Positions 7,808 through 16,156 of a stretch of DNA of 35,839 nt are shown here, one piece after another; position 1 is the stretch's first letter, and each line of letters starts with the position of its first letter. The notes beneath the pieces are model-generated. The model did not search any database. It was not told where the DNA came from and was given only the letters and a program-made list of their open reading frames with translations. Both the position numbers and the translations under genes were made by a program. The stretch lies in assembly GCA_964584325.1 (NCBI GenBank), contig CAZOZP010000036.1, forward strand, positions 1 to 35,839, read 5' to 3'. This DNA comes from CAZOZP01 sp964584325. GTDB lineage: Bacteria; Bacteroidota; Ignavibacteria; Ignavibacteriales; Melioribacteraceae.

Positions 7808-9168
7808 TTATTCTCTCCCTTATCAAGATCATATTTTTTAATCTTATTGTATAGGTGACTTCTCTGAATATCCAGAATTTCAGCGGTTTTGCTTATATTC
7901 CAATCGTTAAGTTCAAGTTGTTTCTTAATGAAAAGTTTTTCACTTTTGTCTTTAAATTCCTGAAATGAATTTGAAATATCAAATACATCATCATTCCCGG
8001 ATTCTTTTTTCCCAGGAAGTAATGGCAGAATATGTTTCTCAGTAATCTTCAGAGAAGGAACCATAATTACAATTCTTTCAGTCATATTTTTTAACTCGCG
8101 GATGTTACCTGTCCATTTCTGTTTTTTAAGTATTGCTATCGCACTGTCTTCAAAAACCGGACGCGGGAGATTGTTTTTCTCGCAAATATCGTCAAGAAAG
8201 AAATTGATTAAAAGCGGGATATCTTCTGCTCTTTCTCTGAGCGGCGGACTAACAATGGGAATTACATTAAGTCTGTGAAATAAATCTTCTCTGAAATTAT
8301 TATTATTTATTTCTTCCTGTAAGTCTTTATTCGTTGCAGCAATTATTCTCACATCTACTTCAATTTTCTTATTGCCTCCTACACGTTCAATCTTTCCGTC
8401 TTCAATTGCCCTCAAAACTTTAGCTTGTGCCTGAAGAGTCATATCGCCAATCTCATCAAGAAATAGAGTTCCGCCTGAAGCTTGCTCAAATTTTCCGATT
8501 CTCTGCTGAACAGCTCCTGTAAATGAGCCTTTCTCGTGGCCGAATAGTTCTGATTCAATTAATTCATTCGGAATAGCGGCGCAATTAACTTCTATTAATG
8601 GTTTGTCTTTTCTGGATGACTGTGAATGAATTGCTCTGGCAATAAGTTCTTTGCCTGTGCCGTTTTCACCGCTAATCATTATTCTGGCTTCAGTTTTAGC
8701 AACTCTGTTTATTGTCTCTGTAATTCTTTTAACGGCTTCGCTATTTCCGATTATTTTACCTTTATCTTCAAGCTTATTTTTTAGTTTTCTGTTCTCTTTT
8801 AGTAACCCGGCTTTTTCTATGGAGTTTCTAACACTAATGAGAAGTTTGTCACGGTCTATGGGTTTTTCAATAAAGTCAAATGCTCCGAGTTTTGTTGCTT
8901 TTACAGCATTTTCAAGACTGCTGAAAGCTGAAATCATAATCACGTTCATATCCGGAGTGGTTTGTTTAATTTGAGCAAGAACCTCAAAGCCGTTCATCCC
9001 TGGCATTTGAATATCCAAAAGAAGTGTATCGAAAGAATCGAATTTTAGCTTTCTTAATCCGTCTTCTGCAGAATTTGAATACTCTACGTGATAGTCTTCA
9101 TACTCTAAGATCATTTTAATGCTTTCGCAGATTTCTTTTTCGTCGTCAATTATTAATATTGAATTCAT
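7804..9168 (-). CDS. sigma54-dependent response regulator (NtrC family)
   Basis: 454 aa with three domains in order. The receiver (1-118) has acidic pocket DDE (residues 8-10), phospho-acceptor Asp52 in LLLDIQMPG and Lys102 in EKPIDRDKL. The AAA+ domain (about 139-375) has Walker A GENGTGKE (167-174), sigma54-contact loop GSFTGA (214-219; many relatives have GAFTGA), Walker B GTLFLDEIGD (233-242) and the arginine-finger region FREDLFHRLNVI. The Fis-type helix-turn-helix is at about 420-450 (NISKTAEILDIQRSHLYNKI). When phosphorylated such proteins activate RNA polymerase-sigma54 at enhancers. No histidine kinase is encoded in the window, so it is an orphan here. It begins 4 nt after the stop of the upstream unknown gene and overlaps the HIT gene by 4 nt. 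Confidence 0.93.
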   Translation of the reverse strand: MNSILIIDDEKEICESIKMILEYEDYHVEYSNSAEDGLRKLKFDSFDTLLLDIQMPGMNGFEVLAQIKQTTPDMNVIMISAFSSLENAVKATKLGAFDFIEKPIDRDKLLISVRNSIEKAGLLKENRKLKNKLEDKGKIIGNSEAVKRITETINRVAKTEARIMISGENGTGKELIARAIHSQSSRKDKPLIEVNCAAIPNELIESELFGHEKGSFTGAVQQRIGKFEQASGGTLFLDEIGDMTLQAQAKVLRAIEDGKIERVGGNKKIEVDVRIIAATNKDLQEEINNNNFREDLFHRLNVIPIVSPPLRERAEDIPLLINFFLDDICEKNNLPRPVFEDSAIAILKKQKWTGNIRELKNMTERIVIMVPSLKITEKHILPLLPGKKESGNDDVFDISNSFQEFKDKSEKLFIKKQLELNDWNISKTAEILDIQRSHLYNKIKKYDLDKGENK

Positions 9169-9172
9169 TATT

Positions 9173-9817
9173 TCACAGAATTATTTTAAAATATATGAGA
9201 TTATTCAGTTTTAAAATATCTGACGGCATGATCCCGTCAATTTCATCTATTAAACTACCGAAAACTTCTCCGTAATAATTTGCCGTAATATCACGAAAAT
9301 CAAAAGCACCTTCAACTTTAAAAGCAGCTTCAAATATTTCAACTAAATAACCGGCCAATTTTGTAATTGGAAATATACGCGAAAAATAGGAAATAAACGC
9401 GCTTCCAAAAATATGTGAAAGTTTGTCTTTATCACCAAAATCATTATTGGGAGAATCAAAGAAACACTTTGGAGGAAGATTTCGGATCTTAATCCTAAAA
9501 AGACTATCAGCAACAGCGGGAAGATGAATCGGGATTCCAATATTAAGCAGTGGAATTTTTAATGGAATTTTATCATATGGAAGCGCTGCGAAAGTAAGGC
9601 ATATAAGTGCTTCAGAAATATCGTTTTCATAAAGATTAACCGTGAATTTGTATAGTGAATCAATTGCATACGGACTTCCGTGGTCCTTAATAATTTCGGC
9701 GAATTCGTCGGAAACAATAAATTCTGAAACGATAGCAATCCCTTCGTTCAGAATATATTTTTGAGAAAAAAGCGGACTTGCCAACATTACTGTCAGAAAA
9801 CAAATAATCTTAAGCAT
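9173..9817 (-). CDS. secreted or membrane protein of unknown function with a DKxxH motif
   Basis: The frame opens upstream at 9865, but the ATG at 9817 gives an N-terminus, MLKIICFLTVMLASPLFSQ, that is a clear signal peptide, so I use that start (214 aa). The start lies inside the last codons of the upstream gene (ATGCTTAA, 8-nt overlap). The middle, around residues 115-190, has DKLSHIFGSAFISYFSRIFP followed by a hydrophobic stretch and FDFRDITANYYGEVFG. That order (DKxxH in a helix, then an Asp...Asn...Gly helix) recalls YfiM/DUF2279-like and VanZ-like envelope proteins, but this is recollection and not a search result. It is packed between an unknown gene and the sigma54 regulator, so an envelope role is plausible but unproven. 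Confidence 0.72.
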   Translation of the reverse strand: MLKIICFLTVMLASPLFSQKYILNEGIAIVSEFIVSDEFAEIIKDHGSPYAIDSLYKFTVNLYENDISEALICLTFAALPYDKIPLKIPLLNIGIPIHLPAVADSLFRIKIRNLPPKCFFDSPNNDFGDKDKLSHIFGSAFISYFSRIFPITKLAGYLVEIFEAAFKVEGAFDFRDITANYYGEVFGSLIDEIDGIMPSDILKLNNLIYFKIIL

Positions 9818-10664
9818 TTTTCTTGAAATTGATAAAATCATCAGCAGACATATCTCCGGCTTCAATTTTCTTCAGCATTCCTTTTATCTGACTTTCCGGG
9901 AAAATATCATTTTTTGCAAAATACTGATTCGGAAAATAGCTTTTAAGAAGGCGAACTAATTTTGAAAAATTATTTTCAGTTCCTGAACTTAGAACCGGTT
10001 CAGAAAACAGTTGAACAATAGATGATGGAAGCACTGCTTCGAATTCTCCTTCGGGATTTTCAAAAAACTGAACGATATTTACTTTTCTATATTCATTTTG
10101 ACTCAGTAAATTATCTACTAAACTGGAACTATTATGGAAAATATAGTCAGGTGCATAAGCCGGAAGTGGCAAAAATACATCGGGAAATGCTTCTTTTATA
10201 TCAGTTAAAGTGAAAATATCGAGTTCGGAAAGTATAAGTCCGGAATCTTCAGAATTGTTAGTATCAACAATAATTATATCCGTAGAGAAGGTGTCCAGCT
10301 CTGCAAGTACGGAGTTTATCAGAAGCGGATTCGAAGGAAGGCTGATTGATAAAAACATACCAAATTCCCCCATCAATTTCACAATTTCAGAATTATCAAA
10401 AATAATTCCTTTACCGGCATTTTGCTTATGTGATTTAACCAGAGCAAAACTCTTTCCGGTTTCCTGAATTTTGGAAACAATCGATTTAAGTAGTTTGACT
10501 TTTAATATTGAATTCGGTCCGGAAAGTAACATTCTCGGTGTTGAATAAAAATAACCTTTCAATATAGTACTAAAAGAATAATTTTTATCGTAATGCGGAA
10601 GAATATTAAAGTACTCACCGTTAACTGTGAATTCCAGATCATTTATGTTATCAGATTTATTCAT
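9810..10664 (-). CDS. protein of unknown function with a degenerate P-loop-like segment
   Basis: 284 aa, no signal peptide or membrane helix seen, so probably cytoplasmic. Residues 48-58 read SGPNSILKVKLLK. This lines up with an ABC-type Walker A (GPNGAGKSTLLK) except that the second half of the loop is replaced and Ser/Thr after the Lys are lost. About 85 residues further a hydrophobic strand ends in Asp (TDIIIVDTNN), like a Walker B. Together with the alternating strand/helix pattern this suggests an inactive NTPase-like fold (inference). The C-terminus (MLKKIEAGDMSADDFINF) looks helical. It starts 2 nt after the nadD stop and overlaps the next gene by 8 nt, so it belongs to the directon. 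I do not recognise the family. Confidence 0.75.
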   Translation of the reverse strand: MNKSDNINDLEFTVNGEYFNILPHYDKNYSFSTILKGYFYSTPRMLLSGPNSILKVKLLKSIVSKIQETGKSFALVKSHKQNAGKGIIFDNSEIVKLMGEFGMFLSISLPSNPLLINSVLAELDTFSTDIIIVDTNNSEDSGLILSELDIFTLTDIKEAFPDVFLPLPAYAPDYIFHNSSSLVDNLLSQNEYRKVNIVQFFENPEGEFEAVLPSSIVQLFSEPVLSSGTENNFSKLVRLLKSYFPNQYFAKNDIFPESQIKGMLKKIEAGDMSADDFINFKKNA

Positions 10665-10666
10665 TA

Positions 10667-11254
10667 TTAAAGATACAATTTATTATCGGCAATATATTCA
10701 ATTACAGCTTTTGGCAGCATTTCACTTACATCCAATCCGCATTTTATTCTTTCCCGGATTTCGGTTGAAGAAATATCAATTAGGGGAGTATCTTCAAAAA
10801 TAAATTCATCTGTAAACTTGTTAATGTTTTGAAGTCTGCCGGAACTCCCGGGTCTTTGCATAACTATAACATCAGCATAATTAAAGATTTCTCCCGGATC
10901 TTTCCATTTGTCGAAAACCAGGTAATTATCATAGCCAATAATAAGTTCAAGATTGTTCTTATCATGTTCAAGCTCTTTGAGTGTATCAATGGTATATGAT
11001 ATACCTTCTCTTTTTAATTCAATTTCTGAGATTGTAAACATCGGATAGCTGACAAGTGCAATTTTCAGCATATTAAGTATATCTGTTTTAGAAATTGCAG
11101 ATTCAGAAAATATCTTATGAGGTGAAACATAATTGGGAACAAAGATCAGCTCAGTATAATTTCGTTTGTTATAAAGGTATTCTGCAGTTCTCAGGTGTCC
11201 GAAATGAATCGGATTAAATGAGCCTCCGAATATTCCTGTTTTATCTTTGTTCAT
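10667..11254 (-). CDS. nadD: nicotinate-nucleotide adenylyltransferase
   Basis: Converts nicotinate mononucleotide and ATP to deamido-NAD in NAD synthesis. It has the nucleotidyltransferase signature GIFGGSFNPIHFGHL with HxGH at His17-His20, the family's FVPNYVSPHK substrate loop, the central LIIGYDNYLVFDKW (GxDxxxxxxxW pattern) and the C-terminal ISSTEIRERI (SSTxxR) ATP-binding motif. Length (195 aa) is typical. It overlaps the upstream PrsW-type gene by 14 nt. It is the one clear housekeeping enzyme in a directon that otherwise looks envelope or regulatory. Confidence 0.95.
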   Translation of the reverse strand: MNKDKTGIFGGSFNPIHFGHLRTAEYLYNKRNYTELIFVPNYVSPHKIFSESAISKTDILNMLKIALVSYPMFTISEIELKREGISYTIDTLKELEHDKNNLELIIGYDNYLVFDKWKDPGEIFNYADVIVMQRPGSSGRLQNINKFTDEFIFEDTPLIDISSTEIRERIKCGLDVSEMLPKAVIEYIADNKLYL

Positions 11255-12176
11255 TAGAATTTAAAACCATATTAATGTTATTTCGTAAAGTCTCAATATC
11301 ATTTCTTATTGATACTTTTTCATATTCCCGACAATATTTTTCCTGATGTTTTCTGAAAGCAAGAAGCACTGCATTTTTGAAATAGTAACTGAAAACTGCT
11401 GAACTAAAGAAATCCGGATGTTTTCCCAATAGCCTTTTCGATCTGAAATCAATCATTGGATATCCGTACGATACATGCTCATCATAAAATTCTTCCTGGA
11501 GTATCTTTAGTTCGGTATTCAAGGATGATTTGAACATTTTATAGGCATAACGAAATCCTACGGCAAAGACCAGATAAGGAAAAATTCCGGTGAAAAGACT
11601 AACGCTGAAATTCCATGAAAAATGTATAAGAACTGCAATAATATAACCCTTAATGATAATTTTGTATGGATTATTTGTATCAAGCTTTCCATATCCGAAA
11701 TAGGCTCCTAATACACCGGATGCAACTGAATGCATAATGATTGTAAATGTGGAACGTATTACAACCACCCAAATCCAAACAGACGGGTCGTTCTGATACA
11801 TAATGAAATAAAGAAAATTTTCAAACATTCCAAAGCCAAGGCCAACGGTTGCTCCGTAAACAATCCCGTCTGTAAGGTTATCAAAGTGTTTTTTTCTGAA
11901 AATCAGAAATAAGTATATTCCCTTGAATAATTCCTCGGTTACCGGTGCGGTAACTATTGTATGAAAAAAGTCAAAATTTATCGGAACAACCGAAAGGATT
12001 ACATCGAAAATTCCGGAAAAAATTATGCTGAAAAGTGTGGCCCCGAATGCCCCCCAAAAGAAAGCCGGGATTAAATGTATATAGTTTTCTTTTTCGTAGC
12101 GGTCAGCATTCCTTAAAATAATAACATAAACTACTGCCGGTAATACAGCTGCAGTAAGTGATAAAATATGTATCAT
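11241..12176 (-). CDS. PrsW-family intramembrane metalloprotease (M82)
   Basis: 311 aa, multi-pass membrane protein of the PrsW/CPBP-related group. Diagnostic residues are visible: EELFKG (Glu81-Glu82, residues 81-86), GFGMFENFLYF (Glu119-Asn120), His149 in IIMHSVASGVLGAYFG and a late IHFSWN (about 198-203). At least six hydrophobic helices cover residues 1-225. The C-terminal 85 residues are soluble and basic. In Bacillus, PrsW cleaves an anti-sigma factor; other members have unknown substrates. The GxxxGAYFGYGK stretch is typical. The start overlaps the stop of the ABC permease by 4 nt (ATGA). No anti-sigma factor gene is seen nearby, so the substrate is open. Confidence 0.87.
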   Translation of the reverse strand: MIHILSLTAAVLPAVVYVIILRNADRYEKENYIHLIPAFFWGAFGATLFSIIFSGIFDVILSVVPINFDFFHTIVTAPVTEELFKGIYLFLIFRKKHFDNLTDGIVYGATVGLGFGMFENFLYFIMYQNDPSVWIWVVVIRSTFTIIMHSVASGVLGAYFGYGKLDTNNPYKIIIKGYIIAVLIHFSWNFSVSLFTGIFPYLVFAVGFRYAYKMFKSSLNTELKILQEEFYDEHVSYGYPMIDFRSKRLLGKHPDFFSSAVFSYYFKNAVLLAFRKHQEKYCREYEKVSIRNDIETLRNNINMVLNSNEQR

Positions 12177-13396
12177 AGCTGCTTACTCCGGGCAAAGAGA
12201 ATTTTCAGGAATGAGATTTTTTCATTGGAAACTATTCCGTCTTTAAACAAACGTGCGGCAAAATTAATCATCAGTACAATTGTAGTAAGAAGAATTGCTG
12301 TGCTTACAACAACTTCATACAGATCCGGAGGATTAGAGTTGAGTCTAAGGAGAATAACCGGACCGGAAGTAAAAGGGAAATAGGTAAGAATTAAAGACAG
12401 CACAGAATCAGGATTCCGTAATATCAAAATTGATGAAAAAAGAGGAATTATAAGCACCATGCTCAAAATAGTATTCAGTTGCTGAGCATCCTGATCATTT
12501 GTTATGAAAGAACCGAAGCCAATAAATACCGATGAATAGAGGATATAAGTTAATAAGAAATACAAAAGTTGAATATGAAGCCACTTTACATCCGGTCCGA
12601 TAAAATCGGCCTGCAGGAAAACAGTACCAATCACAATCCAAATAAAGAGCTGGAATAGACCAAGAAAAGACATTCCAATGATTTTCCCGGCAAGAAGTTC
12701 TTTCATTGAGCAACTGGTAAGTAGAATCTCAATAATTCTGTTAGATTTTTCCTCAACCATAGTTCGTACCAACTGACCGCCGGAAAAAAGAATCATCATA
12801 ATCAGCAGCATAAGGAAGAAATATGATTTCATAAAAACTTTAAGAATATTATCTTCAAAATCTTTTGTAAGTATTATTTGATAAGAGAAATTTTCATCAG
12901 ATGATTTCAGAACATCCTCATCCACTCCGTTCATTTTAAGATTTTCTTTCAGCACTAAGTCTTTCATCGTATTATAAACTACCGCTTTAAGTTTATCTTC
13001 AAAAATCCTGGAAGTTCTAAGTGCCGTGTGTATTTGTCCTTCTATATCGTGAATAATAATGTATCCGATAATCTCACCTGAACTTATTTTATTTTCGGCA
13101 GTTCTGAACCCGGCTTTTTCGTCATTTCGATTCATCAGGTTTAGCATTATCAGGGTTTTGTTTTTTCCGTTATGAAATTGGTTTTCCAAAGCAGGAGTAA
13201 GTTTTGCAAAATACTTTCCGGTGAAATCAAGTACACCAATAAATCTTACAGAGTCATCAGAAATGTTTGATGAAGCAGCCGGTATCAAACCCGCGAGAAA
13301 TACGAACAGGGGGAATAATACCATGAAAACCCAGAAAGACTTTACTTTTATTTTTTCGGCAATTTCCCAGCCGGCAATTCTAAGTATTTTCTTCAT
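12173..13396 (-). CDS. ABC-2 type permease, NatB-like
   Basis: 407-aa permease of the NatB/ABC-2_3 type. One helix lies at about 22-42 after WEIAEKIKVKSFWVFMVLFP, then a large extracytoplasmic domain (about 45-175), then five or six helices in the C-terminal half. The cytoplasmic loop EEKSNRIIEILLTSCSMKELLAGKIIG (about 212-238) is the family's coupling element. It pairs with the NatA-type ATPase upstream, whose 3' end it overlaps by 17 nt. In Bacillus NatAB exports Na+; many homologues export other small molecules, so the cargo cannot be stated. Confidence 0.9.
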   Translation of the reverse strand: MKKILRIAGWEIAEKIKVKSFWVFMVLFPLFVFLAGLIPAASSNISDDSVRFIGVLDFTGKYFAKLTPALENQFHNGKNKTLIMLNLMNRNDEKAGFRTAENKISSGEIIGYIIIHDIEGQIHTALRTSRIFEDKLKAVVYNTMKDLVLKENLKMNGVDEDVLKSSDENFSYQIILTKDFEDNILKVFMKSYFFLMLLIMMILFSGGQLVRTMVEEKSNRIIEILLTSCSMKELLAGKIIGMSFLGLFQLFIWIVIGTVFLQADFIGPDVKWLHIQLLYFLLTYILYSSVFIGFGSFITNDQDAQQLNTILSMVLIIPLFSSILILRNPDSVLSLILTYFPFTSGPVILLRLNSNPPDLYEVVVSTAILLTTIVLMINFAARLFKDGIVSNEKISFLKILFARSKQL

Positions 13397-14276
13397 TATT
13401 TTTAATATTTAATTGGAAAATTGTATTAAGACTCACCTTTACCTTGGCAAACTGCATAATTGGAACTTTGCTGCTAAGTCTGTTCAAAACGCCGGATACA
13501 TCATCATTTTTAATAATAACCGAATAAACATTTTTCATCGCATCTATCAAATAATAATCATCACACTCCGGAAAGATTGACCCTGGTTTAACTTCAATTC
13601 TAAAAAAATTCTCAGCATAATTGGAATGGATTTCTTCCATTGTGCCTGAAAGAACATTTTTGCCTTTATTTATAAGAATTATTTCATCACATATATATTC
13701 GGCAAAATCGAGCAGATGCGTTGAAATGATAATCGTTTTTCCGGCGGATTTTAATTCATCCAATATTGTATTAAAACTGTTCTGCATAATTGGGTCTAGT
13801 CCGGAAAGCGGTTCGTCAAGAAAAATATAATCCGGGTTATGAATCAAAGCCCCAATAATTTGAATTTTCTGCTGATTACCTTTACTCAGTTCAAAGGCCT
13901 TTTTGTTAAGAAGCTCAGATATTCCGAATTTTGATTCCCAATACTCAAGGGCGGACTTAAATTCCTTTTGAGTTATATTTTTTAATGATGCGAAATAGGT
14001 CAGTATATCAATAGTGCGGGATCTTTTATATAAGCCCCTCTCTTCAGGTAAATAACCTATTATATCAAAATGCTTTTCAGATAAAGCCTCCCCGTCGAAC
14101 AAAACTTTCCCTGAATCAAATTTTACTATACCGAGAATGCTTTTAAGAGCAGTTGATTTTCCGGCACCGTTAGGGCCGAGAATTCCGCATACAGAAGAAT
14201 TACGTGCAGTAAAAGAAAGGCCGTCGAGCGCTTTGGTTTTACAGAAACTTTTAACAAGGTTTTCAACATCAATCAT
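13380..14276 (-). CDS. ABC transporter ATP-binding protein, NatA-like
   Basis: 298 aa from the ATG at 14276. The frame extends to 14327, but the extra residues are hydrophobic, unlike the family, and overlap a plausible promoter. Walker A is GPNGAGKST (34-42), signature ELSKGNQQKIQI, Walker B YIFLDEPLSGLDP with the D-loop, and switch IISTHLL. A C-terminal domain of about 85 residues (after residue 215) is typical of NatA/CcmA-like ATPases (DUF4162 type). First gene of the eight-gene minus-strand directon. Its promoter region is shared with the divergent fatty-acid cluster. Confidence 0.9.
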   Translation of the reverse strand: MIDVENLVKSFCKTKALDGLSFTARNSSVCGILGPNGAGKSTALKSILGIVKFDSGKVLFDGEALSEKHFDIIGYLPEERGLYKRSRTIDILTYFASLKNITQKEFKSALEYWESKFGISELLNKKAFELSKGNQQKIQIIGALIHNPDYIFLDEPLSGLDPIMQNSFNTILDELKSAGKTIIISTHLLDFAEYICDEIILINKGKNVLSGTMEEIHSNYAENFFRIEVKPGSIFPECDDYYLIDAMKNVYSVIIKNDDVSGVLNRLSSKVPIMQFAKVKVSLNTIFQLNIKNNEENT

Positions 14277-14301
14277 AATCGGCCAAAATAATTTACAAAA
14301 G

Positions 14302-14329
14302 ATACTAATTAGTAATGAAAGAATCACAA
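14302..14329 (-). promoter_or_regulatory. possible promoter of the natA-to-HIT directon
   Basis: On the minus strand TTGTGA (14329-14324), a 16-nt spacer and TAGTAT (14307-14302). The predicted start near 14295 would give a leader of about 19 nt to the ATG at 14276. Confidence 0.35.
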
Positions 14330-14361
14330 AGATTGCGTAATAATATTAAAAATCTATTTTC

Positions 14362-14390
14362 TTGATATTGATATCTCTTGTTTATATATT
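14362..14390 (+). promoter_or_regulatory. sigma70-like promoter of the fatty-acid synthesis cluster
   Basis: TTGATA (14362-14367), exactly 17 nt, then TATATT (14385-14390). A transcription start near 14397 leaves about 16 nt before the ATG at 14413 and excludes any start at 14362. Confidence 0.6.
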
Positions 14391-14412
14391 TGTGCTTTGT
14401 TTTCGAATTATT

Positions 14413-14925
14413 ATGGTAAAATTTAAACACAGCGCCTTTGCTGCAGGCGTTCATGAAATTGAGTTTAGGGAGAAACCGGAAAGTTTTTACAGTCCGGATT
14501 ATCCTTTAATTAGTTTAGATGTTCTTTGTGTAATTGATAAATCATCGACACAGATAGTACTGAAAGTTCAGCTTGATTTTGCGTTGGATATGGAGTGCGA
14601 CAGGTGTACATCCAAGTATCAGGAAAATCATAAGACAGAATTCAGGCTTGTTTATTTATTCAATAGTGAAGATGTTACAGGCAATGACCCGAACTTACGC
14701 TATCTTCCTCCTGAACAGGATGTAATTGTTCTTGATGAAGATATTACCGAATATATTCGCCTGACAATTCCAATGAAGCATCTATGCAGTGAAGACTGCA
14801 AAGGGTTGTGTCCACGCTGCGGTGCTGATCTTAATAAATCAGACTGCAAGTGTAAGGAAGAAGAAATCAATCCGGTTTGGGAAGATTTATTGAAAATTAA
14901 AGATAAGTTAAATAATCAGAATTAA
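14413..14925 (+). CDS. DUF177 / YceD-family protein
   Basis: 170 aa from the ATG at 14413; the frame is open to 14362, but that would overlap the promoter. It has the family's beta-rich N-terminal domain and metal-binding-type cysteines: CDRC near the middle and, at the end, CSEDCKGLCPRCG plus CKC. These resemble zinc-knuckle sites of the DUF177 proteins that lie next to rpmF in many bacteria. In plants and E. coli the family is linked to 23S rRNA accumulation, so a ribosome assembly role is likely. First gene of the cluster; rpmF follows after 15 nt. Confidence 0.88.
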   Translation: MVKFKHSAFAAGVHEIEFREKPESFYSPDYPLISLDVLCVIDKSSTQIVLKVQLDFALDMECDRCTSKYQENHKTEFRLVYLFNSEDVTGNDPNLRYLPPEQDVIVLDEDITEYIRLTIPMKHLCSEDCKGLCPRCGADLNKSDCKCKEEEINPVWEDLLKIKDKLNNQN

Positions 14926-14940
14926 AAGAAAGAGGATACG

Positions 14941-15120
14941 ATGCCTAATCCTAAAAGAAAATGGTCTAAAAGCAGAAGAGATAAGAGACGTACACACTAT
15001 AAAGCCTCTGTCCCTCCTATGACTGTATGTGCCAACTGCGGAGAAATGAAGCTTTCCCATAGAGCTTGTCCAAGCTGTGGATACTATGCCGGCAAATCAG
15101 TATTTAACCCGGAATCATAA
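14941..15120 (+). CDS. rpmF: 50S ribosomal protein L32
   Basis: 59 aa. Translation begins MPNPKRKWSKSRRDKRRTHY and continues with VCANCG and CPSCGYY, the zinc-binding Cys2-Cys2 pattern of the C+ form of L32, then YAGKSVF. AGAGG sits 5 nt upstream of the ATG. The gene sits between DUF177 and plsX, as in a great many bacteria, where it links ribosome and lipid synthesis in one transcript. Confidence 0.97.
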   Translation: MPNPKRKWSKSRRDKRRTHYKASVPPMTVCANCGEMKLSHRACPSCGYYAGKSVFNPES

Positions 15121-15127
15121 ATAAGAA

Positions 15128-16156
15128 ATGACAGAAAATTCGAGCAGAAAATGCGTAATAGCATTAGATGCTATGGGTGGGGATTTTGCACCTCTAAATG
15201 AAATAGAAGGGCTTTTTCTTGCATTGCCATTTTTGAAAAACTCGGATGTATTATTGGTCGGCAAAAAAGAAGAGATAATTGCAGTTCTTGAAAAGAAGAA
15301 CCTGAAGTTTAATTATGATAAAATTATCAATGCCCATGAAGTAATTACTATGCACGATTCTCCTGCCGCAGCGGTAAAAACTAAAAAGAATTCATCTATT
15401 GTGATCGGAGCAAAGCTTGTCAAGGATAAGATTGCCGATGCTTTCGTTAGCGCCGGCAATACCGGGGCTATGATGACAGCTTCGACTATGATTATGGGTA
15501 GAATTCCGGGAGTGGGAAGACCTACAATCGGAGCTCCGCTGCCTTCACAAACAGGTGTTTGTATGGTTTACGATGTGGGCGCCAGTGTTGACTGCAAACC
15601 CCAGCACCTTCTTGAATACTCAATTATGGGTACAATTTACTTTGAAGAGATTTTTGGAAAGAATAATCCGACAATAGCACTGCTCAACGTCGGGGAAGAA
15701 GAATCCAAAGGAAATGAGCTATCCAAAGAAACTTACGGATTACTTAAAACAAGCGGACTAAATTTTATCGGGAATGCAGAGGGAAAGGATATTCTTAAGG
15801 GCAAGGCCGATATAGTTGTATGCGACGGATTCACGGGAAATGTGCTTTTAAAATTTGCCGAAGCTGTTATTCCTTTACTAAAAGTTAGAATTAAAAGCTA
15901 TATTGGGAAAAGCATTGTAAAAAAGTTGAAAAATGCTTTCTTAAGACAAACAATGAAAGAAGCCTTGCAAGATTTTGATCCTGAACTTCACGGCGGTGTC
16001 CCATTACTTGGCGTTAACGGTATAAGTATTATCGGACATGGTTCAGGCTCTGCGGTAGCAATAAAAAATATGCTCCTGCGTGCCGAAGAAATGCACACAA
16101 AAGAATTATTAAAGAAATTTGAAGAAGCTATAAGGAAATATGGAAAACAACAATAA
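15128..16156 (+). CDS. plsX: phosphate acyltransferase
   Basis: Makes acyl-phosphate from acyl-ACP, the first step of phospholipid synthesis in the PlsX/PlsY pathway; a peripheral membrane enzyme. Family motifs: VIALDAMGGDFAP near residue 12, SAGNTGAMM, VYDVGASVDCKPQHL, LLNVGEEESKGN and VVCDGFTGNVLLK. Length 342 aa is usual. It starts 7 nt after rpmF and overlaps fabH by 17 nt. Confidence 0.96.
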   Translation: MTENSSRKCVIALDAMGGDFAPLNEIEGLFLALPFLKNSDVLLVGKKEEIIAVLEKKNLKFNYDKIINAHEVITMHDSPAAAVKTKKNSSIVIGAKLVKDKIADAFVSAGNTGAMMTASTMIMGRIPGVGRPTIGAPLPSQTGVCMVYDVGASVDCKPQHLLEYSIMGTIYFEEIFGKNNPTIALLNVGEEESKGNELSKETYGLLKTSGLNFIGNAEGKDILKGKADIVVCDGFTGNVLLKFAEAVIPLLKVRIKSYIGKSIVKKLKNAFLRQTMKEALQDFDPELHGGVPLLGVNGISIIGHGSGSAVAIKNMLLRAEEMHTKELLKKFEEAIRKYGKQQ

